A stretch of 64,000 bases of DNA, from contig CAJUJJ010000013.1 in assembly GCA_910586765.1 (NCBI GenBank), positions 15,030 through 79,029 of the forward strand, read 5' to 3'. The DNA comes from an uncultured Clostridia bacterium. GTDB lineage: Bacteria > Bacillota > Clostridia > Lachnospirales > Anaerotignaceae. The notes beneath the pieces are model-generated. The model was given only the letters and a program-made list of their open reading frames with translations. It did not search any database and was not told the DNA's origin. A program made the position numbers and the translations under genes. Below, piece after piece: positions 1-9,659 of this stretch (its first letter is position 1; each line of letters begins with the position of its first letter).

Positions 1-20
1 AATTTCATAATATTCCCCAC

Positions 21-2174
21 TTATTGTTGTATATTTTTCATAGTTAATGATATTCTCTTTTTAGACATATCTACATTAAGCACTTTTACCTGCACAATAT
101 CTCCAACACTGACTACTTCTAAAGGGTGTTTGATATATTTTTCAGATAATTCTGAAACGTGTACTAATCCATCTTGATGTACACCAATATCTATAAAAGC
201 ACCAAAGTCAATGACATTTCTTACTGTTCCCTTTAGTATCATATCTGGTTTTAAATCTTCCATAGATAAAACGTCACTTCTTAATACAGGTAAAGGCATT
301 TCTTCACGAGGGTCACGTCCTGGTTTTTCCAATTCTTTTATAATATCATCTAATGTAGGTACACCAATACCTAATTCTTCTGCTGTTTTTTCTTTTTGAA
401 GTATTTTTTGAGAAATATTTTTTACACTCTTATTTTGTACATCTTCTAATGTATATCCTACTGTTTTTAAAAGTGCCTCTGCTGCCTTATAACTTTCTGG
501 GTGCACTCCTGTATTATCCAAAACAGTTTCACTTTCGGGTATTCTTAAAAATCCTGCACACTGTTCAAATGCTTTTGGCCCTAATTTTGGTACTTTTAAA
601 AGTTCCTTTCTTGTTTTAAATTTTCCATTTTCTTCTCTATATTTTAATATATTTTTTGCTACAGTGTTGCTTACACCTGCTACATAAGAAAGCAATGAAG
701 GAGAAGCGGTATTCAAATCTACACCAACAGCATTTACACAGCTTTCTACTACACCACCTAATGCTTCTCCCAATCTTTTTTGGTTCATATCGTGCTGATA
801 CTGTCCTACCCCTATTGATTTAGGGTCTATTTTAACAAGCTCTGCAAGAGGGTCTTGCAAACGGCGACCTATAGAAACTGCACTTCTTAATGCAACATCA
901 AATTCTGGAAATTCTTCTGCTCCCAATTTAGAAGCAGAATATACAGATGCTCCAGCTTCATTTACTATCACATAAAAAACTGTTCTATCTATTGCTTTCA
1001 ATAATGTTTCTGCAACAAAAATTTCAGACTCTCTGGAAGCTGTACCATTTCCTATTGCTATCACATCTACATGATACTGTTCAATTAATTGTTTTAATTT
1101 GTTTTTAGCTTCTTCTGTTTTCTTTTGAGGTGCTGTAGGATATACAACGGCTGTATCTAATGTTTTTCCTGTTTGGTCAATTACTGCAATTTTACAGCCT
1201 GTCCTAAAAGCAGGGTCTAATGCTAATACTACTTTATCTTTAATAGGAGGCTGAAGCAAAAGTTGTTTTAAATTTTCACGAAATACTTTAATCGCATTTT
1301 CTTCTGCTTGCTCTGTCATATCATTTCGTATTTCTCTTTCTAAAGAAGGAGAAATTAGTCTTTTATAACTATCTGCTATCACTTCTTGTAATATTTCTTT
1401 TGTATTACTATTTTTTATAATAATTTTATAAGCTAATTTTTGAAGTAAAACATTCTCATCTTCTAAAGCAATTTTTACTGTCAAAAAGTTTTCTTTTTCT
1501 CCTCTGTTAATTGCCAATACTCTATGTCCTGCCACTTTTTTAATAGGCTCTTTAAAATCATAATACATTTCATATACAGATTGTGCTGTTTCATCACTGG
1601 CTTTTGCAGTCAAAAATCCATTTTTTACTGTTTCCGTTCTGAGCATTTTTCTTAAATCTGCATCATCAGAAATGCGTTCTGCTATAATGTCTTTTGCTCC
1701 AGAAAGTGCATCTTGTACTGTTTCAACACCTTTTTCTACATCAATAAAGTCTTTTGCCATATTTTCTACACTATCCGTTGCAATTTGAAGCCATATTAAA
1801 TCTGCAAGAGGTTCTAAACCTTTCTCTTTTGCAATGGTTGCCCTTGTACGACGCTTTGGACGGAAAGGACGATAAATGTCTTCTATCTCTGTCATAGTTT
1901 CTGCTAAAGAAAGTTTTTGTTCTAGTTCTTCTGTCATATTTCCTTGTTCTGTAATAATATTTTTGACTTGTTCTCTTTTTTCTTCTAAATTGCGTAAATA
2001 AGAAAGCCTTTCTGATAATGTACGAAGTATTTGGTCATCTAATGAGCCTGTCATTTCTTTTCTGTAACGAGCAATAAAAGGTATTGTGTTTCCTTCATCT
2101 ATGAGTTTTATTACATTTTCTACTTGTGTTTGTTTTAATTCAAATTCTTGTTGTAATTTTAATTGTATGTCCAT
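21..2174 (-). CDS. tex: Tex-family S1 RNA-binding protein
   Basis: A 717-residue protein of normal length for the Tex/YdcI family, a cytoplasmic nucleic-acid-binding factor linked to transcription. It has the N-terminal helical region, a YqgF/RNase H-like domain around residues 320-450 (LALDPAFRTGCK), helix-hairpin-helix segments around 455-560, and a C-terminal S1 domain around 645-715 (GTVRNVIDFGAFIDIGVH). The ATG is preceded by AGGAGG. The next gene upstream, the MBL-fold hydrolase, lies only 9 bp away, so the two are probably cotranscribed. The assignment is secure; the physiological role of Tex is still loosely defined. Confidence 0.96.
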   Translation of the reverse strand: MDIQLKLQQEFELKQTQVENVIKLIDEGNTIPFIARYRKEMTGSLDDQILRTLSERLSYLRNLEEKREQVKNIITEQGNMTEELEQKLSLAETMTEIEDIYRPFRPKRRTRATIAKEKGLEPLADLIWLQIATDSVENMAKDFIDVEKGVETVQDALSGAKDIIAERISDDADLRKMLRTETVKNGFLTAKASDETAQSVYEMYYDFKEPIKKVAGHRVLAINRGEKENFLTVKIALEDENVLLQKLAYKIIIKNSNTKEILQEVIADSYKRLISPSLEREIRNDMTEQAEENAIKVFRENLKQLLLQPPIKDKVVLALDPAFRTGCKIAVIDQTGKTLDTAVVYPTAPQKKTEEAKNKLKQLIEQYHVDVIAIGNGTASRESEIFVAETLLKAIDRTVFYVIVNEAGASVYSASKLGAEEFPEFDVALRSAVSIGRRLQDPLAELVKIDPKSIGVGQYQHDMNQKRLGEALGGVVESCVNAVGVDLNTASPSLLSYVAGVSNTVAKNILKYREENGKFKTRKELLKVPKLGPKAFEQCAGFLRIPESETVLDNTGVHPESYKAAEALLKTVGYTLEDVQNKSVKNISQKILQKEKTAEELGIGVPTLDDIIKELEKPGRDPREEMPLPVLRSDVLSMEDLKPDMILKGTVRNVIDFGAFIDIGVHQDGLVHVSELSEKYIKHPLEVVSVGDIVQVKVLNVDMSKKRISLTMKNIQQ

Positions 2175-2183
2175 TTTTTCCTC

Positions 2184-3218
2184 CTATTTCTTTTCCGATA
2201 AATCAATTTTACTTTTACATTTTTCAGCACTATAGAGCAAACGATATTGATTGACATTTCCTTCCAATTTTTCAACAATATGAATTGCCATCAAATAGTC
2301 TAAATGTGCCATTGTTTCACCTACTGCAAACCATCTTTGTGTAATAGGAAAATCTTCCCAACATTTCCCTCTCATAGACCATTTCATAAAAGAAGCTGTT
2401 TGATATGCTGTTAAATTTTGTCCTTTTGCCAATATATCAATGGTATCTTCTAAACGCATTTTATGATGAAGTAATATTTGCTCTATTCTTTCATAAACAT
2501 CAATATCATTTTTTCTGTGGGCAGGAAGTGCTAATTGTATTGGTATTTTTTTTATTTTATAAAGACTTTGTATGTAATCTCCCAAAGAATTTTTTACTCC
2601 TAACCATGATGTAATATTAGGTGTAATGTCAAATAAAATGTGGTCTGCTGTAAATAATATTTTATATTTTGGTATATAAAGACACATCTGTCCTGGTGTA
2701 TGTCCTGGTACAAGTATTGCTTGTAATGTACAATCACCAATTTGAATGGTATCACCGTCATTTAATGTGGTGGCTTCAAATACACCGCTTGGTGCAAAAC
2801 TACGTGCTGGATTTGTATTTCGTAATACTGTAGTATATTCTTTAGGAAAACCTTCTTGTTCAAATTTTTGTTCTGTTTTTAGCCACATATCACCTGCTAT
2901 AGTTGCTACAAAATAATCATAATCTATTTTCCCCATATAAATATTACATTTTTTATGTTTTGTCAACTCATAAACCAATCCTGTATGGTCAGAATGTAAA
3001 TGCGTCAAAAAAATAGAAGTATATTCTATGTCAATACCTAGTTCTTTCATTCCACATTCTAAAGCCTGTTTACATTCTGGTCTATTAAATCCTGTGTCAA
3101 TAATCAATGTTTCATTGCCTGATTTCAATACATAACAATTCAAATTCTTTAAAGGATTATCTGGCAAAGGAACATAAATTTGAAATATGGCAGGCTCATC
3201 ATTTACTTTTGCTATCAA
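2184..3218 (-). CDS. MBL-fold metallo-hydrolase
   Basis: A metallo-beta-lactamase-fold hydrolase, about 344 residues. The metal-binding motif HLHSDHTG lies near residue 75, followed by a histidine in VPGHTPGQ, the acidic ligand in TADHILFD, and a last histidine in LPAHRKND, so the dinuclear zinc site looks complete. The C-terminal hundred residues resemble the winged-helix tail of many such hydrolases. The open frame runs to a TTG at 3227, but AAGGGAG ends right beside it; a second in-frame TTG at 3218 has a 9-nt spacing and is the likelier start. Substrate unknown. It is first in a two-gene unit with tex. Confidence 0.88.
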   Translation of the reverse strand: MIAKVNDEPAIFQIYVPLPDNPLKNLNCYVLKSGNETLIIDTGFNRPECKQALECGMKELGIDIEYTSIFLTHLHSDHTGLVYELTKHKKCNIYMGKIDYDYFVATIAGDMWLKTEQKFEQEGFPKEYTTVLRNTNPARSFAPSGVFEATTLNDGDTIQIGDCTLQAILVPGHTPGQMCLYIPKYKILFTADHILFDITPNITSWLGVKNSLGDYIQSLYKIKKIPIQLALPAHRKNDIDVYERIEQILLHHKMRLEDTIDILAKGQNLTAYQTASFMKWSMRGKCWEDFPITQRWFAVGETMAHLDYLMAIHIVEKLEGNVNQYRLLYSAEKCKSKIDLSEKK

Positions 3219-3255
3219 AAAATTCAACTCCCTTATTTACAATATGTTACATTTT

Positions 3256-3284
3256 ATTATATGTTTTTTTATTGTAATTCTCAA
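3256..3284 (-). promoter_or_regulatory. Promoter of MBL-hydrolase/tex unit
   Basis: On the minus strand TTGAGA (3284-3279) and TATAAT (3261-3256) are separated by 17 bp, a good sigma-A type promoter. It lies about 30 bp upstream of the hydrolase ribosome binding site. Confidence 0.7.
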
Positions 3285-3428
3285 CTAATAAATATATTCT
3301 TTCACTAAAACAGTATCATTTTTTTAATGGAGTTACAAAATATACTCATAAATTCATTTTATAAACTGTACCCATAAAAAATTTGCCATTCATTCCATAC
3401 ATTAGTGGTATTGTTTTATAAGAATATA

Positions 3429-3456
3429 TTCACAGTATTAAAAAGTATGGTATAAT
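3429..3456 (+). promoter_or_regulatory. Promoter of the darA operon
   Basis: TTCACA (3429-3434) and TATAAT (3451-3456) are separated by 16 bp. The -10 is preceded by TGG, giving an extended -10 element. Transcription would start near 3463 and read darA onward. The divergent gap 3228-3537 (about 310 bp) holds only this promoter, the opposing one at 3256-3284 and AT-rich spacer. Confidence 0.65.
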
Positions 3457-3537
3457 AAACTACATTCAAATTCATAAAATAATAAAATAACAGTTTTGAT
3501 TAAAATAAAAAGTACACCAACTAGGAGGTTTTGTATT

Positions 3538-3864
3538 ATGAAATTAATTGTTGCAATTATACAAGATGATGACGCTGGAAATGTAATTGGTCATTTAAAC
3601 GATGATGGTTTTCAAGTAACACGTCTTTCCACAAAAGGCGGATTTTTACGCTCAGGAAACACCACCATTTTAACAGGTGTAGAAGATGAAAAAATTGAAA
3701 ATGTACTTCATATATTAGAAACAAACTGCAAAAGCAGAAACCAATTTACAACATTGCCTGCTCCTTATGGAAGTGTTCACGGATTTATGCCAAAACCTAT
3801 TGAAGTACGTGTTGGCGGGGCTACTGTATTTGTAATAGATGTAGAACAATTTCATAAGTTTTAA
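3538..3864 (+). CDS. darA: Cyclic di-AMP receptor DarA (PII-like)
   Basis: A 108-residue PII-like protein of the DarA/PstA/YaaQ (DUF970) family, a homotrimeric cytoplasmic receptor for cyclic di-AMP in Firmicutes. Recognisable segments are the N-terminal MKLIVAIIQDDDAG, the glycine-rich turn STKGGFLRSGNTT, and VRVGGATVFVID near the end. An in-frame ATG exists at 3496 (14 codons earlier), but AGGAGG at 3523-3528 sits 9 nt before the ATG at 3538, which gives the standard family length. It is the first gene of the plus-strand operon and lies just before holB, as yaaQ lies near holB in Bacillus; the usual upstream tmk is missing here. Confidence 0.95.
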   Translation: MKLIVAIIQDDDAGNVIGHLNDDGFQVTRLSTKGGFLRSGNTTILTGVEDEKIENVLHILETNCKSRNQFTTLPAPYGSVHGFMPKPIEVRVGGATVFVIDVEQFHKF

Positions 3865-3884
3865 TATTGTCATAGGAGGGAAAT

Positions 3885-4880
3885 ATGTATACATTTGACG
3901 AAATAATAGGTAATGAACAAATGATAAAACAAATACAAAAATCTATATCTAAAAAACATATTTCTCACGCTTATATCATACACGGAGAAGCAGGTACTGG
4001 CAAAAAATTATTAGCAAACACCATTGCAAAAACAATGCAATGTGAAAAACAAGGCATTACGCCATGCAATGAATGTACTAGCTGTCGTACATTTGACAGC
4101 AAAAATCACACTGATGTATTTTATATAACAGCAGAAAAAAATAAAAACAGCATTAGTATAGAAGATATTAGGCAACAACTTATTAAAAATATGGAAATAA
4201 AACAATATAAATATCCTTACAAAATATTTATTGTAGATAAGGCAGATACTATGACCATTTCAGCACAAAATGCCCTATTAAAAACATTAGAAGAACCACC
4301 TTATTATGGTATTATATTTCTTTTAGCGAATAATATAGATAAGTTTTTGCCTACTATATTGTCAAGATGTGTTGTAATGAAATTACGACTTGTTTCTACA
4401 GACAAAATAGAGCAATATCTTTTTGAGCATCATTTTGCAGAAAAAGAAAATGCGAGTGTTTTTGCAGAATATGCACAGGGCAGCATTGGAAAAGCCATAG
4501 AAATAGCCACATCTGAAACATTCTCTGCTATGAGAGAGGATATTATACAAAAACTACTTTTACTTTCTAAACAAAATGATGATTTATCAGAAGCAATTTT
4601 TATGGCGAAAGAATTAGAAATATATAAACAAAACCAGCAATTTTTAGATATTATGTATTTATGGTACAGAGATTTATTAGCATATAGCAAATGCAATGAT
4701 GAAAAATATATTATACAAAAAGACCAGAATAAAAATATCATTGCACAGTCCAAAAAACAAAATGAAACTGATATTATAAAAAAAATAAATGCAGTTTGGC
4801 AGGCAAAACAGCAATTATCTGTCAACAGTAATTTTCAGCTCACTATGGAAGTGATGCTTATGAAATTAAAGGAGCGTTGA
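3885..4880 (+). CDS. holB: DNA polymerase III delta' subunit
   Basis: The 331-residue clamp-loader subunit delta', an AAA+ protein that helps load the sliding clamp. A Walker A motif GEAGTGKK is at residues 34-41. A zinc module with Cys53, Cys61, Cys64 and Cys67 follows, and LSRC at the sensor/arginine-finger position is present. The ATG follows AGGAGG. It sits 20 bp after darA and 5 bp before ricT. Identity is supported both by sequence and by the conserved darA-holB-ricT order. Confidence 0.94.
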   Translation: MYTFDEIIGNEQMIKQIQKSISKKHISHAYIIHGEAGTGKKLLANTIAKTMQCEKQGITPCNECTSCRTFDSKNHTDVFYITAEKNKNSISIEDIRQQLIKNMEIKQYKYPYKIFIVDKADTMTISAQNALLKTLEEPPYYGIIFLLANNIDKFLPTILSRCVVMKLRLVSTDKIEQYLFEHHFAEKENASVFAEYAQGSIGKAIEIATSETFSAMREDIIQKLLLLSKQNDDLSEAIFMAKELEIYKQNQQFLDIMYLWYRDLLAYSKCNDEKYIIQKDQNKNIIAQSKKQNETDIIKKINAVWQAKQQLSVNSNFQLTMEVMLMKLKER

Positions 4881-4885
4881 AATAA

Positions 4886-5749
4886 ATGATAGAAATTGTA
4901 GGAGTTCGTTTCAAAAAAGCGGGAAAAATGTACTATTTTGACCCAGATGGATTGGAAATGCCAAAAGGCAGCCATGTCATTGTAGAAACGGCTAGAGGAA
5001 TAGAATGTGGTACAGTAATAAAAGAAAATACACTTGTACCAGATGAAAGTATTGTACAACCTCTAAAAAAGGTACAAAGACAAGCAACAGAAGAAGATTT
5101 ATTAATAGAAGAAAAAAATAAAATAAGAGAAAAAGAAGCATTTGACATCTGTTTAGAAAAAATTGCACAGCACGGATTAGATATGAAATTAATTGACGCA
5201 GAAATTACATTTGACCAAATAAAATTAATATTTTATTTTACATCTGATGGCAGAGTAGATTTTAGAGAATTAGTAAAAGAACTTGCTTCTATATTCAGAA
5301 TGCGTATTGAATTGCGTCAAATAGGTGTTAGAGATGAGGCAAAAATGAGAAATGGCATAGGCATTTGTGGCAGACCTCTTTGTTGTGCCACATTTTTAGG
5401 AGATTTTCAGCCTGTTTCTATCAAAATGGCAAAAGAACAAAGTTTGTCATTAAATCCTACTAAAATATCTGGTATCTGTGGCAGATTGATGTGCTGTTTA
5501 AAATATGAAGAAGATATTTATGAAGAATTAAATAAAAATTTACCTAATGTGGGAGATATTATTACTACAGTAGATGGTACAGGAGAAATATTATCTACAA
5601 ATGTACTAATGCAGACAGTAAAAGCGGCTGTCAGAAAAAAAGAAAATGACCCTCCTACCATTAACTTTTACAGTTTAGACGAAATTACAGTATGCAAACA
5701 GAAAAAAGTGAAAAAAGTAAAAACTGTGGAGGAGCAGTATGAACAATGA
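4886..5749 (+). CDS. ricT: RicT/YaaT PSP1-domain protein
   Basis: A 287-residue PSP1-domain protein of the RicT (YaaT) family. In Bacillus subtilis RicT joins RicA and RicF in a complex that affects RNase Y-dependent mRNA maturation and binds Fe-S clusters. The conserved cysteines are visible in GICGRPLCCATF and GICGRLMCCLKY (around residues 155-205). Its Shine-Dalgarno sequence (AAAGGAG) lies in the end of holB. The final 11 nt overlap trmN, which implies translational coupling. Confidence 0.92.
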   Translation: MIEIVGVRFKKAGKMYYFDPDGLEMPKGSHVIVETARGIECGTVIKENTLVPDESIVQPLKKVQRQATEEDLLIEEKNKIREKEAFDICLEKIAQHGLDMKLIDAEITFDQIKLIFYFTSDGRVDFRELVKELASIFRMRIELRQIGVRDEAKMRNGIGICGRPLCCATFLGDFQPVSIKMAKEQSLSLNPTKISGICGRLMCCLKYEEDIYEELNKNLPNVGDIITTVDGTGEILSTNVLMQTVKAAVRKKENDPPTINFYSLDEITVCKQKKVKKVKTVEEQYEQ

Positions 5750-6482
5750 TGTAGAAATCAAACAAGGGGAAAGAATAGATGACCTGCATAGAAATGGTTA
5801 TTTAATAATACAAAATACCAAAATGTTTTGTTTTGGCATTGATGCGGTATTGCTTTCAGGTTTTGCTCAAGTCAAAAAAGGAGAAAATATGATTGACTTA
5901 GGCACAGGAACAGGTGTTATTCCTATATTATTAGAGGCAAAAACAAAAGGAAATCATTTTACAGGTATAGAAATACAAAAAGAAAGTGTGGAAATGGCAA
6001 GACGTAGTGTATTATTAAATGGCTTGCAAAAAAAAATAACTATTGATGAAGGAGATATCAAACAGGCTGCTTCTATTTATGGCAGTGCAGTATTTGATGT
6101 TGTTACTTCAAATCCGCCTTATATGAATAATGGTGGTGGTTTAAAAAATGACTATGCACCAAAAGCGATAGCACGACACGAATTATTGTGCAATTTAGAA
6201 GATGTCATTTATAATTCCTCTAAATTATTAAAAACAGGTGGCAGGTTTTATATGGTACATAAACCTCATAGATTAGCAGATATTATTGCACTTATGAGAC
6301 AATACCACTTAGAACCTAAAAGATTACGTTTTGTACATTCTTATGCAGATAAAGAGCCTTCACTACTTTTAATAGAAGGTGCTAGAAATGGAAAGCCTAT
6401 GATAAAAGTAGAAGCTCCTCTTGTCATTTATCAAAATGATGGCAGTTATACACAAGAAATCAAAAAAATATATTATGAATAA
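5739..6482 (+). CDS. tRNA1(Val) A37 N6-methyltransferase family
   Basis: A 247-residue class I SAM-dependent methyltransferase of the TrmN6/YabB family, which N6-methylates adenosine 37 of tRNA-Val in enteric bacteria. The SAM-binding motif MIDLGTGTGVIPI lies at residues 51-63 and the catalytic NPPY at 125-128, typical of N6-adenine enzymes. It overlaps the end of ricT by 11 nt with GGAGGAG upstream of its ATG. The order ricT-trmN-rsmI matches yaaT-yabB-yabC of Bacillus. The exact tRNA target here is inferred from the family. Confidence 0.9.
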   Translation: MNNDVEIKQGERIDDLHRNGYLIIQNTKMFCFGIDAVLLSGFAQVKKGENMIDLGTGTGVIPILLEAKTKGNHFTGIEIQKESVEMARRSVLLNGLQKKITIDEGDIKQAASIYGSAVFDVVTSNPPYMNNGGGLKNDYAPKAIARHELLCNLEDVIYNSSKLLKTGGRFYMVHKPHRLADIIALMRQYHLEPKRLRFVHSYADKEPSLLLIEGARNGKPMIKVEAPLVIYQNDGSYTQEIKKIYYE

Positions 6483-6505
6483 TACCTTTATATAAGGAGG
6501 GTAAA

Positions 6506-7351
6506 ATGTCTGGAACATTATATCTATGTGGCACACCCATAGGAAATTTAGATGATATTAGTATTAGAGTGCTTGATTTATTAAAAACAGTAGATATTAT
6601 TGCAGCAGAGGACACTCGTCACACATTACATTTATTAAATCATTTTCAAATTAATACACCTATGACAAGTTATCACGAACACAATAAACAAACAAAAGGC
6701 TTACAGCTTATTGAAAAATTACAGCAAGGCAGCAATATCGCACTGGTAACAGATGCAGGTATGCCTGGTATTTCAGACCCTGGAGCAGATTTGGTAAAAC
6801 TTTGTTATGAAAATGATATTAGTGTAACGGTAGTTCCTGGTGCATCAGCCTGCATTATCGCTCTGGTACTTTCTGGATTGGATAGTCGCCGCTTTGTATT
6901 TGAAGGTTTTTTACCTTCTGATAAAAAAGAGCGTTATATGATATTAAATTCATTGTCAAAGGAACATCGCACAATACTATTATATGAAGCACCCCATAGA
7001 TTACTACACACATTAAAAGAACTTTCAGAAATATTAGGACAATACAGAATAGCAGTCACTATGAAAGAATTAACCAAAAAATTTGAACAACGACGCAAAG
7101 ACACCATACAAGGACACATTGATTATTATACACAAAATGCACCTAAAGGAGAATTTGTATTAGCAATAGAAGGGATTTCATTAACAGAGCAAAAAAAACA
7201 GCAACAACAAAATTACCAATCCATCACTATAGAAGAACATATGACACAATATTTATCAAAAGGCATTTCTGAAAAAGAAGCAATGAAACAGGTGGCAAAA
7301 GACAGAGGTGTTTCTAAAAGAGAAATATATGCTTATTATCATAAAAAATAA
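6506..7351 (+). CDS. rsmI: 16S rRNA C1402 2'-O-methyltransferase RsmI
   Basis: A 281-residue tetrapyrrole-methylase-fold enzyme that 2'-O-methylates C1402 in the decoding centre of 16S rRNA. Family hallmarks are GTLYLCGTPIGNLDDISIR at the N-terminus, AAEDTRHTLHLLNHF, VTDAGMPGISDPG and VVPGASA. Residues after about 235 form the small C-terminal domain. ATG with AAGGAGG, 23 bp after trmN. Complete and of usual length. Confidence 0.95.
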   Translation: MSGTLYLCGTPIGNLDDISIRVLDLLKTVDIIAAEDTRHTLHLLNHFQINTPMTSYHEHNKQTKGLQLIEKLQQGSNIALVTDAGMPGISDPGADLVKLCYENDISVTVVPGASACIIALVLSGLDSRRFVFEGFLPSDKKERYMILNSLSKEHRTILLYEAPHRLLHTLKELSEILGQYRIAVTMKELTKKFEQRRKDTIQGHIDYYTQNAPKGEFVLAIEGISLTEQKKQQQQNYQSITIEEHMTQYLSKGISEKEAMKQVAKDRGVSKREIYAYYHKK

Positions 7352-7363
7352 GGAGATAGTACA

Positions 7364-7861
7364 ATGGAAAATGTAGAACAAAAAGTATATGAAATATTAC
7401 AAGAATTAAATGTTGATTACATAAAATATGAACACGAGCCTTTATATACCATTGAGGCAGCGAAAGAATTAGACAAAAAAATGGGATTTTCGATTTGCAA
7501 AAACCTCTTTTTATCTTCAAGACATAAAACAGAATTTTTTTTACTTTTTATGGAAGGCAGCAAAAAATTTAATACAGGTAAAGTATCCAAACAAGTAGGT
7601 GTTCCTCGTATGACATTTGCAGGAGAAGAACATATGTGGCAATACTTAAAAATTCACCCTGGTGCAGTAAGCCCTTTAGGACTTCTTTTTGATACAGATA
7701 AAAAAGTACAGTTTTTAATAGATGCTGATGTATTAAATATGGAAAAAATCGCAATGCACCCTTGTGTAAATACTGCTACAGTAGCACTTTATACAAATGA
7801 CTTTATACAAAAAATATTACCTGCTTCTGGACATGATTATAAAGTGGTGACACTAGAATGA
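7364..7861 (+). CDS. YbaK/ProX-type aminoacyl-tRNA deacylase
   Basis: A 165-residue protein with the YbaK/EbsC editing fold (DUF150-unrelated prolyl-tRNA synthetase INS-like domain). Such free-standing domains hydrolyse mischarged tRNAs, for example Ala-tRNA(Pro) in ProXp-ala/PrdX. Supporting segments are YIKYEHEPLYTIEAA, ICKNLFLSS, HPGAVSPLGLL and the C-terminal MHPCVNTATVAL, all of which match PrdX-like proteins. It lies 12 bp after rsmI, and its stop overlaps the next start by 4 nt. Substrate specificity is inferred. Confidence 0.87.
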   Translation: MENVEQKVYEILQELNVDYIKYEHEPLYTIEAAKELDKKMGFSICKNLFLSSRHKTEFFLLFMEGSKKFNTGKVSKQVGVPRMTFAGEEHMWQYLKIHPGAVSPLGLLFDTDKKVQFLIDADVLNMEKIAMHPCVNTATVALYTNDFIQKILPASGHDYKVVTLE

Positions 7862-9252
7862 TGGAACTTTGGCAAGCATTAAAAAATCATTCACAACAAC
7901 AATATTATCCTTTTCATATGCCTGGACATAAAGCAGGTAGATTAGGTGCTTTTACTGAAATACTTTCTCAAGATATTACCGAAATAACAGGTTTTGACAA
8001 TCTTCATAAACCAGAAGGTATATTACTACAATCTCAAAAAAGATGTGCCAAATTATTTGGTGCAGAAGAAAGTTTTTTTTTGGTAAATGGTTCTACAAGT
8101 GGTATATTGTCAGCAATACTTTCTGTTTGTAATACAGAAGATGAAATTGTTGTTGCAAGAAATTGTCATAAAAGTGTTTACAGTGCTTTGGTGCTTTCAG
8201 GAGCAAAACCGATATATATATTACCCCAAAGTATAGAAAATGCTGATTTTTTAGGAAGTATTACACTAGAACAAATACAAAAAGCAGTTACAAAAAATAC
8301 TAAAGCAGTAATATTAACAAGTCCTACCTATGAGGGCATTACATCAAATATTTCAGAAATCAGTGATTTTTTACACAATAAAAATATATTGCTTATTGTA
8401 GATGAAGCACATGGAAGTCATATGAAATTTCATCACTTTTTTCCTAAAACAGCATTAGAGCAAAATGCAGATATTGTAATACAAAGTTTACACAAAACAT
8501 TACCTTGTCCTACACAAACGGCTGTACTACATATACAAGGCAATAGAGTAAATAGAAATAGGCTGAAACAATGTCTTTCTATGGTACAAACTTCCAGCCC
8601 CTCTTATTTGTTTTTATCTGCTATAGATTATTGCTGTCATTGGCTTGAAAAAGAAGCAAAAAATGATTTTGAATGTTATGTAAAAAATCTAATATGGTTT
8701 TATGAACAATCTAAAAATTGGAAACATATTGTATTATTAAATGAAGCAGGCTATTGTAGAGATAAATCAAAATTGATACTGCAATTACCTCAAATGCAGA
8801 TGACAGGTATACAATTAAATGATATACTAATAAAAAGGTATCATTTAATATTAGAAATGGGTTATTTGTCTTATGCAATCGCTATGACAAGTCCTGCGGA
8901 TACAATACAGGGATTTGATATGTTGTCAAAAGTAATTACACAAATTGATACTGAAATTTGTGATGCTACTAATATGACACCATTTCCTAAAATACAAAAT
9001 ACATTACCTATATTAAAATATTGCCCTAGACAGGCATTTTTTGCAGAAAAAAAGCAAATTCCCTTTTCCCAAAGTGAAGGGAATATCTGTGGAGAATTTG
9101 TTATTCCTTATCCTCCAGGTATTCCTCTTTTAGCACCAGGAGAAGTTATTACAAAACAAATTATACAGCAAATTACTGTATTACAAAAAGCAAATATTCC
9201 ATTAGTAGGCTGTCATAACAACACTTTAAATACTATAGAAGTGATAAGTTAA
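7858..9252 (+). CDS. Orn/Lys/Arg decarboxylase family PLP enzyme
   Basis: A 464-residue fold-type I PLP enzyme of the short Orn/Lys/Arg decarboxylase class, as in Bacillus SpeA (YaaO). The N-terminus has FHMPGHKAGR; DEAHG at 182-186 provides the PLP-ring aspartate and SLHKTLP carries the Schiff-base lysine K213. These enzymes start polyamine synthesis from arginine, lysine or ornithine; which substrate applies here cannot be told. The ATG overlaps the deacylase stop by 4 nt. In Bacillus the speA homologue lies at the start of this same gene neighbourhood, so its presence at the 3' end is a local rearrangement. Confidence 0.88.
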   Translation: MMELWQALKNHSQQQYYPFHMPGHKAGRLGAFTEILSQDITEITGFDNLHKPEGILLQSQKRCAKLFGAEESFFLVNGSTSGILSAILSVCNTEDEIVVARNCHKSVYSALVLSGAKPIYILPQSIENADFLGSITLEQIQKAVTKNTKAVILTSPTYEGITSNISEISDFLHNKNILLIVDEAHGSHMKFHHFFPKTALEQNADIVIQSLHKTLPCPTQTAVLHIQGNRVNRNRLKQCLSMVQTSSPSYLFLSAIDYCCHWLEKEAKNDFECYVKNLIWFYEQSKNWKHIVLLNEAGYCRDKSKLILQLPQMQMTGIQLNDILIKRYHLILEMGYLSYAIAMTSPADTIQGFDMLSKVITQIDTEICDATNMTPFPKIQNTLPILKYCPRQAFFAEKKQIPFSQSEGNICGEFVIPYPPGIPLLAPGEVITKQIIQQITVLQKANIPLVGCHNNTLNTIEVIS

Positions 9253-9269
9253 AAAGGAAGTGAAGCAAT

Positions 9270-9659
9270 ATGAAAAATTTATTAGATACATTAACAATAC
9301 AAGACTGGATATTGACAGCAATTATTGCTTATTTTGTTACACGTATACTATTACGTATTAGTAATTTTAAAAAAGGCATTAAAAATATAAAACAACGTCA
9401 AATGATTTCAATGGATTATAAAATAGTAGATTTAGAAAAATTGATGGCAAAATGCCATGAATTATTTCCTATTGATACAGTTTATTTTAATGGCAAAGCA
9501 TTTCATAGTGGTATGCGTGTCAGAATTACAACAATACAGAAAAAAGTGATTGAGGGAGAAATTATAGGCAAAAGTAAAATGGATTTATTGTGTATTAAAA
9601 CACAAAATCAAATTATTGCTCACGATATAGATAAAATTGAACAAATGGAACAACTATAA
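9270..9659 (+). CDS. Uncharacterised single-pass membrane protein
   Basis: A 129-residue protein I do not recognise. Residues 12-31 (WILTAIIAYFVTRILL) form one membrane span, followed by a basic stretch (FKKGIKNIKQRQ) that suggests the rest is cytoplasmic. The C-terminal part (about 65-129) looks like a small beta-rich domain. It has a Shine-Dalgarno site (AAGGAAG), follows the decarboxylase by 17 bp and is followed by a terminator, so it is the last gene of the darA operon. Confidence 0.75.
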   Translation: MKNLLDTLTIQDWILTAIIAYFVTRILLRISNFKKGIKNIKQRQMISMDYKIVDLEKLMAKCHELFPIDTVYFNGKAFHSGMRVRITTIQKKVIEGEIIGKSKMDLLCIKTQNQIIAHDIDKIEQMEQL

